The notes under the pieces: generated by a model
The model's database searches: none
Told to the model about the DNA's origin: nothing
The model's input: the letters and a program-made list of their open reading frames with translations, nothing else
DNA from: Pseudomonadota bacterium
Lineage (GTDB): Bacteria; Pseudomonadota; Gammaproteobacteria; Steroidobacterales; Steroidobacteraceae
DNA: 23,161 nt
NCBI GenBank assembly: GCA_023457495.1
Contig: JAEWLQ010000078.1
Span: 1-23,161 of the forward strand
Reading direction: 5' to 3'
Position numbers and translations under genes: made by a program
In this document: positions 1 to 8,107 of the stretch, piece after piece
Layout of the letters: each line of letters begins with the position of its first letter
How positions within the stretch are numbered: position 1 is the first letter of the stretch

Positions 1-790
1 GAGACAGGCGGGCGCGGGCGCGCGCCGCGGCATTCCAGGCGGCGCGCACGGAAAGCGTCCCGAACTTGAGGTCCGCGGACAGTCGGCTCGTGCCCTCGAG
101 ATCCATGCGGTCGCGCAACTCGTCGTAGTCCTTTGCATCTCCCGCAAGCCAGCTCGTGAGCCGCCGTCGCGCATTGCGTTCGCCGCCGGCGAGGACGCGC
201 GGGTTGTGAGCGAGCCCGAGCGCGGCGAGTGTGGGGATTTCGTCGCCGCGCGTTTTCACGTCGGCCGGAATGGGCGGCAGCGAGCGCGGCGCCGGTAGTG
301 GCGCGAGGACTGGCGCGTCGCGCATAAACGCGCGCGCGAAGGCGGTGAATACGGAATAGGGCTCGCCCGCGCCGCTGCGCAAACTACCCGGCGGTCGCAG
401 GGTTTCCGTCGCGAAACGTTCGAACGGCACATGCAGCGCGGATGCCACGCGCCGATCGCGTTCACGCCCGAGGGGCGCGACCCAGTCCTGGGCCACCACC
501 CGATCTGCTCTCCAGAGTTTTGCCAGACGCGGCACGGTCTCGACGCTGCGCCCGCGCACGCAGATCAGGCGGGACCCGAGGTGTTCGATATTCGCGGCGA
601 GGGAGGCGATCGACTCCAGCAGGAACTGGACGCGGAACGGCGTGCGGCGCACGGCGTCGGGACGCAGAAAGTGTTCATCGAGCACGAACAGCGGGATGAC
701 ATCGCCGCCATCCGCCGAGAGCGCCGCGCGCAACGCCGCGTGATCCGCGACGCGCAGATCCTTGCCGCGGAACCAGACGAGCGTGCGCAG
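1..790 (-). CDS. phrB: Deoxyribodipyrimidine photolyase, N-terminal part (runs off left edge)
   Basis: Light-driven FAD enzyme that splits cyclobutane pyrimidine dimers in DNA. Reading leftwards from 790, the frame is open for 263 codons to the window edge. It begins LRTLVWFRGKDLRVADHAAL, the classical photolyase N-terminus. It continues with an alpha/beta antenna-binding domain (VIPLFVLDEHF, residues 31-41; QDWVAPLGRERD) and YSVFTAFARAF. It ends with the FAD-domain signature GTSRLSADLKFGTLS at about residues 233-247. E. coli PhrB is about 470 aa, so roughly the C-terminal 200 residues are missing here. The start is odd. A TGA lies immediately before codon 1 (793-791) and no ATG, GTG or TTG exists there, so the homologous start is CTG at 790-788. 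The next candidates, TTG at 733 and GTG at 685, would remove the first beta strand. The CTG is 13 nt after the stop of the upstream proton-channel gene, so coupled translation is plausible. The family call is firm; the start is inferred. Confidence 0.9.
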   Translation of the reverse strand, partial: MRTLVWFRGKDLRVADHAALRAALSADGGDVIPLFVLDEHFLRPDAVRRTPFRVQFLLESIASLAANIEHLGSRLICVRGRSVETVPRLAKLWRADRVVAQDWVAPLGRERDRRVASALHVPFERFATETLRPPGSLRSGAGEPYSVFTAFARAFMRDAPVLAPLPAPRSLPPIPADVKTRGDEIPTLAALGLAHNPRVLAGGERNARRRLTSWLAGDAKDYDELRDRMDLEGTSRLSADLKFGTLSVRAAWNAAARARARLS

Positions 791-803
791 TCAGGGCACC
801 GAA

Positions 804-1694
804 CTACTTGGAGACGACGCGCAGTTTCCGCAGCAGCTGACGATCGACGTAGGTGCGGCAGTCGAGGATCAGGCGATCCTGGAACTGCTGCAGCTGGTGC
901 ATCCAGAACATCACGATGATGCACGACACCAGCGCGACGAGGGTCGCGTTGAAGGTGATGCCGAGTCCCATGGTCACGCCGGAGATGTCGCCGCCCATCG
1001 CGCCTTGCGCTTCCTGCAGCGCGGCGCCGATGCCGCGCACCGTGCCGACGAAGCCGACGGCGGGAATGGCCCAGGCGGTGAATCGGACCATCGACAACTT
1101 GGTGTCTAGGCTCGCCGCTTCGAACTCGCATTCGTCGCGCACGGCTTCGGCCGCGTCCTGCACGCTGCGCGTCGCGCCGAAGCGGTTGTACGCGACCATC
1201 AGGAGACGCGGCAGGAAACTCATCTGCTCATCCTTGGGCAGCGCCTCGATCGGCCGCGAATACACACGCGCGTCCTCGGGCAGCACGACTTGCGAATCCG
1301 CGATCTTCACGTAGTCCCGGTCGAGCAGCGCGCGGCTCTTGCGCGTTTCCTGGAACTGGCGCGCGAGCAGCAGCAGCGCCCACATGCACAGGGTCACGCA
1401 CAACTGCTGCTCGTGATCCTTGAGGATCACGTAGATCGATCGCAGCTGGAGGACCTGGTGCTTGACGTTGGAGGTGTTCGTCACCGTGACCCGCTGAGAC
1501 AACACCGCCTCGGCGCGTGGCCGGATGATCAGCGTCCAGATGCTGTGGATGACGATGAGAGAGAGAAGCAGCGCCGCGATGCTGTAGACCGCGTCATCGA
1601 GGGCCCAGTTGGCCCGGCCCTTGCGCCGCTGGTCCGAGGCCTTGTCGATGGCCGATCTGTCGAATGAACCGGGGGCGTTGTTCTCTGTGGCCAT
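804..1694 (-). CDS. MotA/TolQ/ExbB-type proton channel family protein
   Basis: A 296-aa inner-membrane protein of the family that uses proton flow to energise partner proteins (ExbB-ExbD, TolQ-TolR, MotA-MotB). Membrane segments are visible at about residues 34-57, 98-112, 205-222 and 246-266. The family core is the TM3 stretch AIPAVGFVGTVRGIGAALQ followed by GLGITFNATLVALVSCIIV in the last segment. A long cytoplasmic region separates TM2 and TM3, as in ExbB and MotA. The N-terminal 30 residues are polar and cytoplasmic. The start at 1694 has a weak AGG about 9 nt upstream. No ExbD, TolR or MotB partner is next to it. The following gene is the photolyase, 13 nt downstream, so the pairing may only be co-transcription. 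It diverges from cysA. Which of the three subfamilies it serves cannot be said. Confidence 0.85.
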   Translation of the reverse strand: MATENNAPGSFDRSAIDKASDQRRKGRANWALDDAVYSIAALLLSLIVIHSIWTLIIRPRAEAVLSQRVTVTNTSNVKHQVLQLRSIYVILKDHEQQLCVTLCMWALLLLARQFQETRKSRALLDRDYVKIADSQVVLPEDARVYSRPIEALPKDEQMSFLPRLLMVAYNRFGATRSVQDAAEAVRDECEFEAASLDTKLSMVRFTAWAIPAVGFVGTVRGIGAALQEAQGAMGGDISGVTMGLGITFNATLVALVSCIIVMFWMHQLQQFQDRLILDCRTYVDRQLLRKLRVVSK

Positions 1695-1862
1695 GCGATG
1701 AACCTGGGTGGGTTGGCAAGAGGAGGAAAAGTGTACTCGTTAGTCGGGGGGGCGCCGGCTTAAGTTCCTCGCCGTTGTGACCGGATTGTAACCGCCGTGA
1801 TATTCGGGCGGCCACCGGCTGCTGGTAGCATCACCGGCGGTTTTCAGCCCCACGGCCCTTAC
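1695..1862. promoter_or_regulatory. Divergent intergenic region between the proton-channel gene and cysA
   Basis: These 168 bases must hold the promoters for both directions. On the plus strand TTGTGA (1775-1780) and TGATAT (1798-1803) are separated by 17 nt. This is a weak sigma70-like match and the only one I could find. CysB and the embedded response regulator are natural candidates to bind here, but I recognise no site. No convincing Shine-Dalgarno sequence precedes the cysA ATG. Confidence 0.35.
1792..1844 (+). other. Leader hairpin followed by TTTT, upstream of cysA
   Basis: CCGCC-GTGAT (1792-1801) can pair with ATCAC-C-GGCGG (1830-1840). This gives ten base pairs with one bulged C and a loop of about 28 nt. 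TTTT (1841-1844) follows directly, 18 nt before the cysA ATG. This has the shape of an attenuator or a leader structure occluding translation. The large loop weakens the case, and it overlaps the only promoter-like match, so at most one of the two is real. Confidence 0.25.
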
Positions 1863-3635
1863 ATGTCTATTGCGCTCGACCAAGTCACCAAGCGATACCA
1901 GGACCAGCCCGTCGTCAACGACGTCTCGATCGACGTGGGCGAGGGCGAATTTTTCGTGCTGCTCGGCCCCTCGGGCAGCGGCAAGAGCACCCTGTTGCGG
2001 GCCATCGCCGGCCTGACCGGCATCGACCACGGGCGCATCTCCCTGCACGGCAAGGACGTCACGCACGTGCGCGCGCGCGACCGCGGAGTCGGACTCGTAT
2101 TCCAGAACTACGCGCTGTTCCGCCACATGACGGTCGCGGACAACATCGAATTCGCATTGCGGGTGCGCAGCATGAAGGCCGCGGACCGGCGCGCGCGCCG
2201 CAAGGAGTTGCTGAAGCTCGTGGCGCTCGAGGGCATGGATGAGCGGCTGCCGGGACAGTTGTCGGGCGGCCAGCAGCAGCGCGTGGCCGTCGCCCGCGCG
2301 CTCGCGCACAAGCCGCAGGTGTTGCTGCTCGATGAGCCCTTCGGCGCGCTCGATTTGAAGATCCGCGAAGAGCTGCGCCGGACGATCCGCAAGGTGCAGC
2401 GCGAGCTCGGCATCACCACGGTGCTGGTCACGCACGATCAGGAAGAAGCCTTCGCGCTGGCCGACACGATCGGCGTCATGAACCACGGCCGGCTGCTCGA
2501 GGTCGGTCATCCCAACGACCTGTACACCCAGCCCGCGACGCGCTTCGTCGCGACCTTCCTCGGCGCCGCCAATCTGCTGCTCGCGCGCCAGACCGTCGAC
2601 GGCATCCGATTCGGCGCCACGCCGGTCAATGCCGAGGGCAATGAACCCGTGGCCGCGGGCCGCGAACACGAAGTGGTCGCCGTGCTGCGTCCCGAGGAAG
2701 TCGAAGTCGCGAGCGCACGCGAACAGTTGTCTTCCGATTTCATCGCGCGCGGCGCGGTGGAGGAGATCGTCTTCACCGGGGCGCTCGAGCGCCTGCGTGT
2801 GCGCCTGCTCGATGAACCCAGCGCGGCGCAGCTGCTCGGCTCGGGCGCGGCCGGCGAAGCGCGCGTCGAGATCACGCGCACGCAGCCGGAGCGCCGCGAC
2901 CTGCCGTTGCGCACGGGCGCGCAGATTGCGCTGGGCGCCCGCCGCCTGCACGTATTGCCGACGCCGATTTCGAGTTTCCTCGCCTGCGCTCCAACCGAAA
3001 GCCAGGCCGCCGAGCTGGCCCGGGAGCCGCTGCTCGAAGGACTGTCGACGCGCATGAAAACGCGCGTGGGCCTGCGCGCCATCGACGGACTCGCGGGCAC
3101 TCCCGCCTCGTTCGCCGGAGTCGCCGCCATCTCGGCCGGTCCGGAGGCGGCGCCCACCGTCGAATGGCTGCTCACGCACGGAGCCGCCGAAGTGCTGGTG
3201 TTGCCGCGTAACGCGCCGAGCCCGACCCGCGTGTTCATTCACTGGACGGACGAGGCCGTGCGCCGCGCGACGCTCGCCGTGTCGGCGAGCCTGCTGCGTC
3301 ACGTCAACGCCGAAGCGGTGTATCTCGGCATCGTGCCCGATGATGTCGCGACCTCGGGCCGTGCCGCGCCGATGCGTCAGCTGCTCGATGCGCGTTCCGA
3401 AGCACATACGGATCACGGCCTCGAGATGCGCACCGAGCTCGCGATCGGCGAGACCGTGACCGCGCTCACGCGCAATCTTTCCGCCGGCGCCTCGCAGATG
3501 CTGGTGCTCGGCATCACGGACATCACCGAAGCGGGCAGTGCGTACCGCAGCCTGCTGGCGGCGCAGCCGGGCTGGCCCGTGCTCATCGTCTATCGACCGG
3601 CCGAGGCGCGCATCAGTCCCGAGATCGCCGCATGA
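1863..3635 (+). CDS. cysA: Sulfate/thiosulfate ABC transporter ATPase CysA with universal-stress-like C-terminal extension
   Basis: Cytoplasmic ATPase that powers sulfate/thiosulfate import with CysT and CysW. Walker A GPSGSGKS is at residues 35-42, Q-loop Q81, signature LSGGQ at 133-137, Walker B LLLDEP at 154-159 and H-loop H191. A TOBE-like regulatory part follows at about 235-370. The start is ATG 1863 (MSIALDQVTKRY), which matches CysA proteins; an in-frame upstream ATG at 1797 would add a low-complexity, non-homologous leader. The protein is 590 aa against a usual 330-365. The extra roughly 200 residues look like an alpha/beta universal stress protein domain. They include AEVLVLPRN, then RVFIHWTDEAVRRATLAV from about residue 456, a helix-strand pattern, LGITDITEAGSAYRSLL, and the terminal strand PVLIVYRP. 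The ATPase call is certain; the extension assignment rests on fold pattern only. The stop overlaps the cysT start (ATGA), indicating translational coupling. Confidence 0.95.
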   Translation: MSIALDQVTKRYQDQPVVNDVSIDVGEGEFFVLLGPSGSGKSTLLRAIAGLTGIDHGRISLHGKDVTHVRARDRGVGLVFQNYALFRHMTVADNIEFALRVRSMKAADRRARRKELLKLVALEGMDERLPGQLSGGQQQRVAVARALAHKPQVLLLDEPFGALDLKIREELRRTIRKVQRELGITTVLVTHDQEEAFALADTIGVMNHGRLLEVGHPNDLYTQPATRFVATFLGAANLLLARQTVDGIRFGATPVNAEGNEPVAAGREHEVVAVLRPEEVEVASAREQLSSDFIARGAVEEIVFTGALERLRVRLLDEPSAAQLLGSGAAGEARVEITRTQPERRDLPLRTGAQIALGARRLHVLPTPISSFLACAPTESQAAELAREPLLEGLSTRMKTRVGLRAIDGLAGTPASFAGVAAISAGPEAAPTVEWLLTHGAAEVLVLPRNAPSPTRVFIHWTDEAVRRATLAVSASLLRHVNAEAVYLGIVPDDVATSGRAAPMRQLLDARSEAHTDHGLEMRTELAIGETVTALTRNLSAGASQMLVLGITDITEAGSAYRSLLAAQPGWPVLIVYRPAEARISPEIAA

Positions 3636-4489
3636 AGTCGCGCCTGTCGAAGTTCGGTGGCCAGCGCGAGCCGAGCGTCATCCCCGGATTCGGGATCACG
3701 CTCGGGTTCACCACGTTCTTCCTGTGCGCCATCGTCCTCATTCCGCTGGCGGCGCTGGTGCTCAAGGCGGCGGGCATGGACTGGCAACGCTTCGTCGGCG
3801 TCATCGCGAGCCCGCGCGCGCTGGCCTCGTACAAGCTGTCGTTCGGCGCGTCGCTGATCGCCGCCGGCGTGAACATGGTCTTCGGCTTCGCCATCGCCTG
3901 GACGCTGGTGCGTTACGACTTTCCGGGCCGCAAGATCATCGACGCCATCATCGACATGCCCTTCGCGCTGCCGACCGCCGTATCGGGCATCGCGCTCACC
4001 ACCGTGTTCGCGGGCAACGGGTGGATAGGCCAGTACCTCGAGCCGCTCGGCATCCAGGTGGCGTACACCTGGATCGGCATCACCGTGGCGCTCACGCTGA
4101 TCGGCATGCCCTTCGTGGTGCGCACCGTGCAGCCCGCCATCCAGGAAGTGCAGCGTGATCTCGAGGACGCCGCGGAGACCCTCGGCGCGGGCCGCTTCTA
4201 TGTCTTCCGCCGCATCATCGTGCCGACGGTGCTGCCGGCACTGCTCACCGGTTTCGCGCTCGCGTTCGCGCGCGCGGTGGGCGAATACGGTTCGGTCATC
4301 TTCATCGCCGGCAACATGCCGATGAAGACCGAGATCACGCCGCTGCTCATCGTGATCCGCCTCGAGGAATTCGACTACGCCGGCGCCGCGGCGCTCGGTG
4401 TCGTGATGCTCTCGATCTCCTTCCTGATGCTGCTCGCCATCAACCTGCTGCAGGCCTGGGGTCGCAAGCGCATGATGGTGTCGCGCTGA
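3632..4489 (+). CDS. cysT: Sulfate ABC transporter permease CysT (CysU)
   Basis: A 285-aa inner-membrane permease, one of the two subunits forming the sulfate channel. It has about six hydrophobic segments, starting with GFTTFFLCAIVLIPLAALVL (about residues 25-44). The N-terminal family pattern is PGFGITLGFTTFF and IDMPFALPTAVSGIALTTVF (108-126). The EAA coupling loop EDAAETLGAG (178-187) docks on CysA. AFARAVGEYGSVIFIAGNMP (211-230) is highly characteristic of CysT. Length equals the family norm. The gene starts inside the cysA stop and its own TGA overlaps the next ATG (TGATG), so cysA-T-W is read as a coupled operon. Nothing is unusual in the sequence. Confidence 0.97.
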   Translation: MKSRLSKFGGQREPSVIPGFGITLGFTTFFLCAIVLIPLAALVLKAAGMDWQRFVGVIASPRALASYKLSFGASLIAAGVNMVFGFAIAWTLVRYDFPGRKIIDAIIDMPFALPTAVSGIALTTVFAGNGWIGQYLEPLGIQVAYTWIGITVALTLIGMPFVVRTVQPAIQEVQRDLEDAAETLGAGRFYVFRRIIVPTVLPALLTGFALAFARAVGEYGSVIFIAGNMPMKTEITPLLIVIRLEEFDYAGAAALGVVMLSISFLMLLAINLLQAWGRKRMMVSR

Positions 4490-5364
4490 TGGGCGGGCCA
4501 TCCACCTCCGCCGAGCTCGCGGCCGAGATCGCGTCGCGTCCCGGGCAGACCAACTTCCGTTCGACCTTGGTCCGATGGCTGCTCATCGGCGTCTCCCTCA
4601 CATTCCTGGGTGCGCTGCTCGCCGCGCCGCTGTTCGCGGTGTTCGCGATGGCGCTGGAAAAAGGCTGGGACGCTTATTTCAACAGCTTCGCCGACCCGGA
4701 CACCCTGGCCGCGATCCGGCTCACGCTGATCACCGCGGCCGTGGTCGTGCCGCTCAACACCATCTTCGGCATCACGGCCGCGTGGTGTATCGCGAAGTTC
4801 GAGTTCAAGGGAAAGAGCTTCTTCATCACGCTCATCGACCTGCCGCTCGCCGTTTCGCCCGTGGTCTCGGGCCTCATCTACGTGCTGCTGTTCGGCTTGA
4901 ACGGCTGGTTCGGCGCCTGGCTGCAGGAACACGAGATCAGCATCGTCTACGCGCTGCCCGGCATCATCCTCGCGACCATGTTCGTGACCTTCCCGTATGT
5001 GGCCCGCGAGCTGATTCCCCTCATGCAGCAGCTCGGCAACGACGAGGAAGAAGCGGCGATCACGCTGGGCGCGGGCGGCTGGTTCACGTTTTTCCGTGTT
5101 ACGCTGCCGCGCATCCGCTGGGGCCTCGTGTACGGCGTCATCCTGTGTAACGCACGCGCCATGGGCGAGTTCGGCGCCGTCTCGGTGGTCTCGGGCAACA
5201 TCCGCGGGCTCACGACCACGATGCCGCTGCACATCGAAATCCTCTACAACGAGTACAACTTCGTCGGCGCGTTCGCCGTGGCCTCGATGTTGTCGATCCT
5301 CGCGGTCATCACGCTCATCATCAAGACGCTGGTCGAGCGCGGCACGGGATACCGGCGCCGATGA
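4489..5364 (+). CDS. cysW: Sulfate ABC transporter permease CysW
   Basis: A 291-aa second permease of the sulfate transporter, paired with CysT in the inner membrane. Hydrophobic segments begin at about residue 30. IDLPLAVSPVVSGLIYVLLF (116-135) is the CysW counterpart of the CysT motif. The EAA loop EEEAAITLGAG is at 186-196, and ARAMGEFGAVSVVSGNIRG follows near residue 225. The positively charged C-terminus (VERGTGYRRR) is cytoplasmic. Length is normal. The start overlaps the cysT stop by one base and the stop overlaps the next start (ATGA at 5361-5364), linking it to the histidine kinase that follows. Confidence 0.97.
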   Translation: MGGPSTSAELAAEIASRPGQTNFRSTLVRWLLIGVSLTFLGALLAAPLFAVFAMALEKGWDAYFNSFADPDTLAAIRLTLITAAVVVPLNTIFGITAAWCIAKFEFKGKSFFITLIDLPLAVSPVVSGLIYVLLFGLNGWFGAWLQEHEISIVYALPGIILATMFVTFPYVARELIPLMQQLGNDEEEAAITLGAGGWFTFFRVTLPRIRWGLVYGVILCNARAMGEFGAVSVVSGNIRGLTTTMPLHIEILYNEYNFVGAFAVASMLSILAVITLIIKTLVERGTGYRRR

Positions 5365-7433
5365 AACGCGACAGTCTCGGGTGGTGGCTCGCGGCCAGCA
5401 ACGTGGTCATCGTGCTGCTGGTCGCCCTGGGCGTCTCGTACTTCGCGATCGACATGCTGCGCGGTCTCGCCGACAGCCAGCAGAAACTGCACGTGCAGGT
5501 CGCGGGCGCGAACGCGCGCGACGAAATCACGCGTATGGCCGAAGACACGCTCACGTATGCGCGCGTGCTGGCCGAACGTCCGCCGCTGCGCCGCCTGATC
5601 GCCGAGCCGGGGCGCCAGGGCCTGACCCCATTCCTGCGCCGCTTCTGCGAAACCAGCGAGCTCGACGCCTGCGCGGTGCTCGACGGCGCGACTGTGATCG
5701 CTTCCACGGGCGTCGCGTTGCCATGGCCGCAATTACACGCGGTCGCCGCCGAGCAGGGCGATCGCTTCATGGCGGTGCCGGCCGGCACCGAGTTTTCCGT
5801 GGTGGGCGCGGTTTCCAACCTGCCCGCGCAATACACGTCGTTCAGCGTCATGGTGGTCCATCTGCTCGACGACCGCCTGGCGGAGGTGCTGTCCAAGCAC
5901 AGCGGCCTGCCCGTGAAGCTGATCAACTATCGAACGTTCAACGCGCTGCCGGAGAACGAATTCACGTCGCTGCATTCGCAGGCGCTGTCGGATGGACGCT
6001 TCTCCGTCCAGCGCATCGATGCGCTCGGCCTGTACGCGTCCAGCTTCCCGATCTTCTCGGGCAATGGCGAAGGCATCGCGCTCATCGAAACACGCGCCTC
6101 CGCCGCGGAGACGGACCGCTCGGTGAGTGCGCTCGTGTGGCGCTTCATCGTGACCGCCATTGTCTTCGCGCTGCTCGCGCTGATCGCGGGCATCCTGCTG
6201 GGCCGGCGCATCATCAAGCCCACCGAGGCGTTGACCGATGCGGCGGTGCGGCTGGGGCAGGGCGATTTCGCGACCTCGATTCCCACGGCGGGCCCCGCCG
6301 AGATCGGCCAGCTCGCGCGCACGATGGACGACATGCGCCGCAACCTGGTGGACCTCAACTCGGAACTGCGCCATCGCGAAGCCGAGGCGCAGGTGGTGCT
6401 CGAGGCGGTGGTCGAGGGCGTCTATGCCGTCGACCAGGAACGCAACATCCGCTACCTCAATCCGCAGGCCGCGAGGTTGCTGGGCATCGAAGCGGACGAG
6501 GCCATCGGCAAATTCTGCGGCGACGTGCTCAAGCCCTGCGGCCTGGACGGTACGCCCGGTGGGCCGCGTCCGTGCAAGACCACCGCGTGTCCGATCCTGC
6601 GCGCACGCCAGGCGGGCAGCGCCCAGTCGGTCGAGCAATTGCAGACGCGTAGTGGCAACCGCCAGACCGTGATCACCAGCTCGCGCGTCGTGAATGGCCT
6701 GCAGGTGCAGGTGCTGCGCGACGAAACCGAGCTCGAGGGCGTGCGCCGCGCGCGCGACACCGTGCTCGCGAACGTCAGCCACGAGTTCCGCACGCCGCTC
6801 GCCGCGCAGCTCGCGTCCATCGAACTGCTGCGTGAAGGCCTGGCCACCAAGTCGCCGTCGGAGCTCACTGAGCTCGTGTTGTCACTCGAGCGCGGCACGC
6901 TGCGTCTCACGCGGCTCATCGACAACCTGCTCGAGAGCGTTCGCATCGAATCGGGCCAGCTCGACGTGCGCCGTCAGACCATCGATCTCGCGGACGTCAT
7001 CGACGATGCGCGGGTGCTCGTCGAGGCGCTGGTGCGCCAGCGCCGCCAGACGCTCGAGGTGGACATTCCGGAAGGCCTCACCGTGCAGGGCGATGGGCCA
7101 CGGCTCACGCAGGTGTTCGTGAACCTGCTCGCCAATGCCAGCAAGTTCGCGCCGGAGGGCACGGCGGTGCGCGTCGGCGCGCAGGCGCACGACCAACAGG
7201 TGAGCGCGTGGGTGGAGGATCAGGGACCCGGCGTTCCCGAGAGTGACGCGCTCAACATCTTCGAACGCTTCAAGCGGGGTGGAACGCAGGAGCCGGAGCC
7301 AGGCGGCCTCGGACTCGGACTGTGGATTTCACGGTCCATTGTCGAACGCCACGGCGGCACCTTGAGCACCTCCCGTACCGCCGAGGGCTTCACGCGCTTC
7401 ACGCTCACGTTGCCGGTGGAGGCGCCGGAGTGA
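5361..7433 (+). CDS. Membrane sensor histidine kinase (HAMP-PAS-HisKA-HATPase) in the sulfate operon
   Basis: A 690-aa inner-membrane kinase that should phosphorylate the regulator encoded next. In order: TM1 at about 8-30; a periplasmic sensing region at about 31-255; TM2 at about 260-281; HAMP at about 282-335, including GRRIIKPTEALTDAAVRLGQ; a PAS-like domain at about 340-455; the H-box VSHEFRTPL with phospho-acceptor His474; and the ATPase domain with N-box VNLLANASK (587-595), DQGPGVPE (620-627), FERF and GGLGLGLWISRSIVERHGG (648-666). Oddities: the PAS part holds four cysteines (386, 393, 405, 410) in an insertion-like loop, and two more (96, 104) lie in the periplasmic part. The start overlaps the cysW stop and the stop overlaps the regulator start, so it belongs to the transporter operon. 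A sulfur-availability or transport-state sensor is inferred from context only. Confidence 0.93.
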   Translation: MKRDSLGWWLAASNVVIVLLVALGVSYFAIDMLRGLADSQQKLHVQVAGANARDEITRMAEDTLTYARVLAERPPLRRLIAEPGRQGLTPFLRRFCETSELDACAVLDGATVIASTGVALPWPQLHAVAAEQGDRFMAVPAGTEFSVVGAVSNLPAQYTSFSVMVVHLLDDRLAEVLSKHSGLPVKLINYRTFNALPENEFTSLHSQALSDGRFSVQRIDALGLYASSFPIFSGNGEGIALIETRASAAETDRSVSALVWRFIVTAIVFALLALIAGILLGRRIIKPTEALTDAAVRLGQGDFATSIPTAGPAEIGQLARTMDDMRRNLVDLNSELRHREAEAQVVLEAVVEGVYAVDQERNIRYLNPQAARLLGIEADEAIGKFCGDVLKPCGLDGTPGGPRPCKTTACPILRARQAGSAQSVEQLQTRSGNRQTVITSSRVVNGLQVQVLRDETELEGVRRARDTVLANVSHEFRTPLAAQLASIELLREGLATKSPSELTELVLSLERGTLRLTRLIDNLLESVRIESGQLDVRRQTIDLADVIDDARVLVEALVRQRRQTLEVDIPEGLTVQGDGPRLTQVFVNLLANASKFAPEGTAVRVGAQAHDQQVSAWVEDQGPGVPESDALNIFERFKRGGTQEPEPGGLGLGLWISRSIVERHGGTLSTSRTAEGFTRFTLTLPVEAPE

Positions 7434-8107
7434 AGATACTGGTTGCCGATGACGATCTGGATCTGCTCGGTCTCGTGGCGTACTCGCTGTCGCAGGCGGG
7501 TTACCTGGTCGTGAAGGCCAGCGACGGCCCGGGCGCGCTTGCGACCTTCGATGCCGAGTCGCCCGACCTCGTGATCCTCGACATCAACATGCCCGGAACC
7601 TCGGGCTTCGAGGTGTGCACGGCGATCCGCGCGCGCGGCGACGTGCCCGTCATGATGCTCACGGCGCGCGGCGAGGAACAGGACCTCGTCAAGGCGCTCG
7701 ACCTGGGCGCGGATGACTATCTCACCAAGCCCTTCAGCCCGAAGACACTGCTGGCACGCGTGAAGGCGCTACTGCGCCGCGCGAGCGCCGACCGCGCGCA
7801 CGCGCCGCTGTCGGCCGGGCGCGTGACGCTGGACCTGGAGAACTACAACGTGCGCATCGGCGACGGCGCGCCGATCGCGCTGACCAAGCTCGAGCTGCGG
7901 CTGCTGCAGATGCTGCTCGCCCAGGCGGGCCGCGCGGTGAATTCCGACCGGCTGCTGGTGCAGGTGTGGGGGCATCGCGGTTCGGGAGATCGGCAGTTGC
8001 TCAAACAGCTCGTGCATCGCCTGCGCCACAAGATTGAGGCCAATCCGGCGGTCCCACAATTGCTGCAGACGGCGGCGCCTTCGGGCTACAAGCTGGTCGT
8101 GGAATAG
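7430..8107 (+). CDS. OmpR/PhoB-family response regulator
   Basis: A 225-aa DNA-binding response regulator, partner of the preceding kinase. The receiver domain has acidic residues D7-D9 (VADDD), phospho-acceptor Asp51 (VILDINMP), Thr78 (MLTARGE) and Lys100 (LTKPF). A winged-helix output domain follows from about residue 130 (ALTKLELRLLQMLL, SDRLLVQVWG, LLKQLVHRLRHKIEANP, PSGYKLVV). The start is GTG 7430, which overlaps the kinase TGA (GTGA). It gives the canonical VKILVADDD opening. Longer in-frame starts, such as GTG 7322, would put 36 unrelated residues in front. Targets are unknown; the adjacent sbp and the operon itself are the obvious candidates. Confidence 0.95.
   Translation: MKILVADDDLDLLGLVAYSLSQAGYLVVKASDGPGALATFDAESPDLVILDINMPGTSGFEVCTAIRARGDVPVMMLTARGEEQDLVKALDLGADDYLTKPFSPKTLLARVKALLRRASADRAHAPLSAGRVTLDLENYNVRIGDGAPIALTKLELRLLQMLLAQAGRAVNSDRLLVQVWGHRGSGDRQLLKQLVHRLRHKIEANPAVPQLLQTAAPSGYKLVVE

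Noticed and set aside
1797..1862. Upstream in-frame ATG for cysA
   Set aside because: It adds 22 Gly/Pro-rich residues with no homology to CysA, and it lies in the putative promoter/leader.
1740..3416. Long minus-strand open frame (558 codons) opposite cysA
   Set aside because: It is antisense to a certain CysA, has an Arg/Gln/His/Asp-rich composition typical of the reverse strand of GC-rich genes, and shows no domain.
4375..5232. Minus-strand open frame opposite cysT/cysW
   Set aside because: It is the antisense of the permease codons, highly charged and repetitive, with no recognisable fold.
5096..6652. Plus-strand frame of 518 codons overlapping cysW and the kinase
   Set aside because: It is a +1-frame shadow rich in Arg and Ala with no motif, and both overlapped genes are unambiguous.
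7322..7429. Longer start for the response regulator
   Set aside because: It would put 36 residues read from the kinase C-terminus before the canonical receiver start; GTG 7430 overlapping the kinase stop is better.
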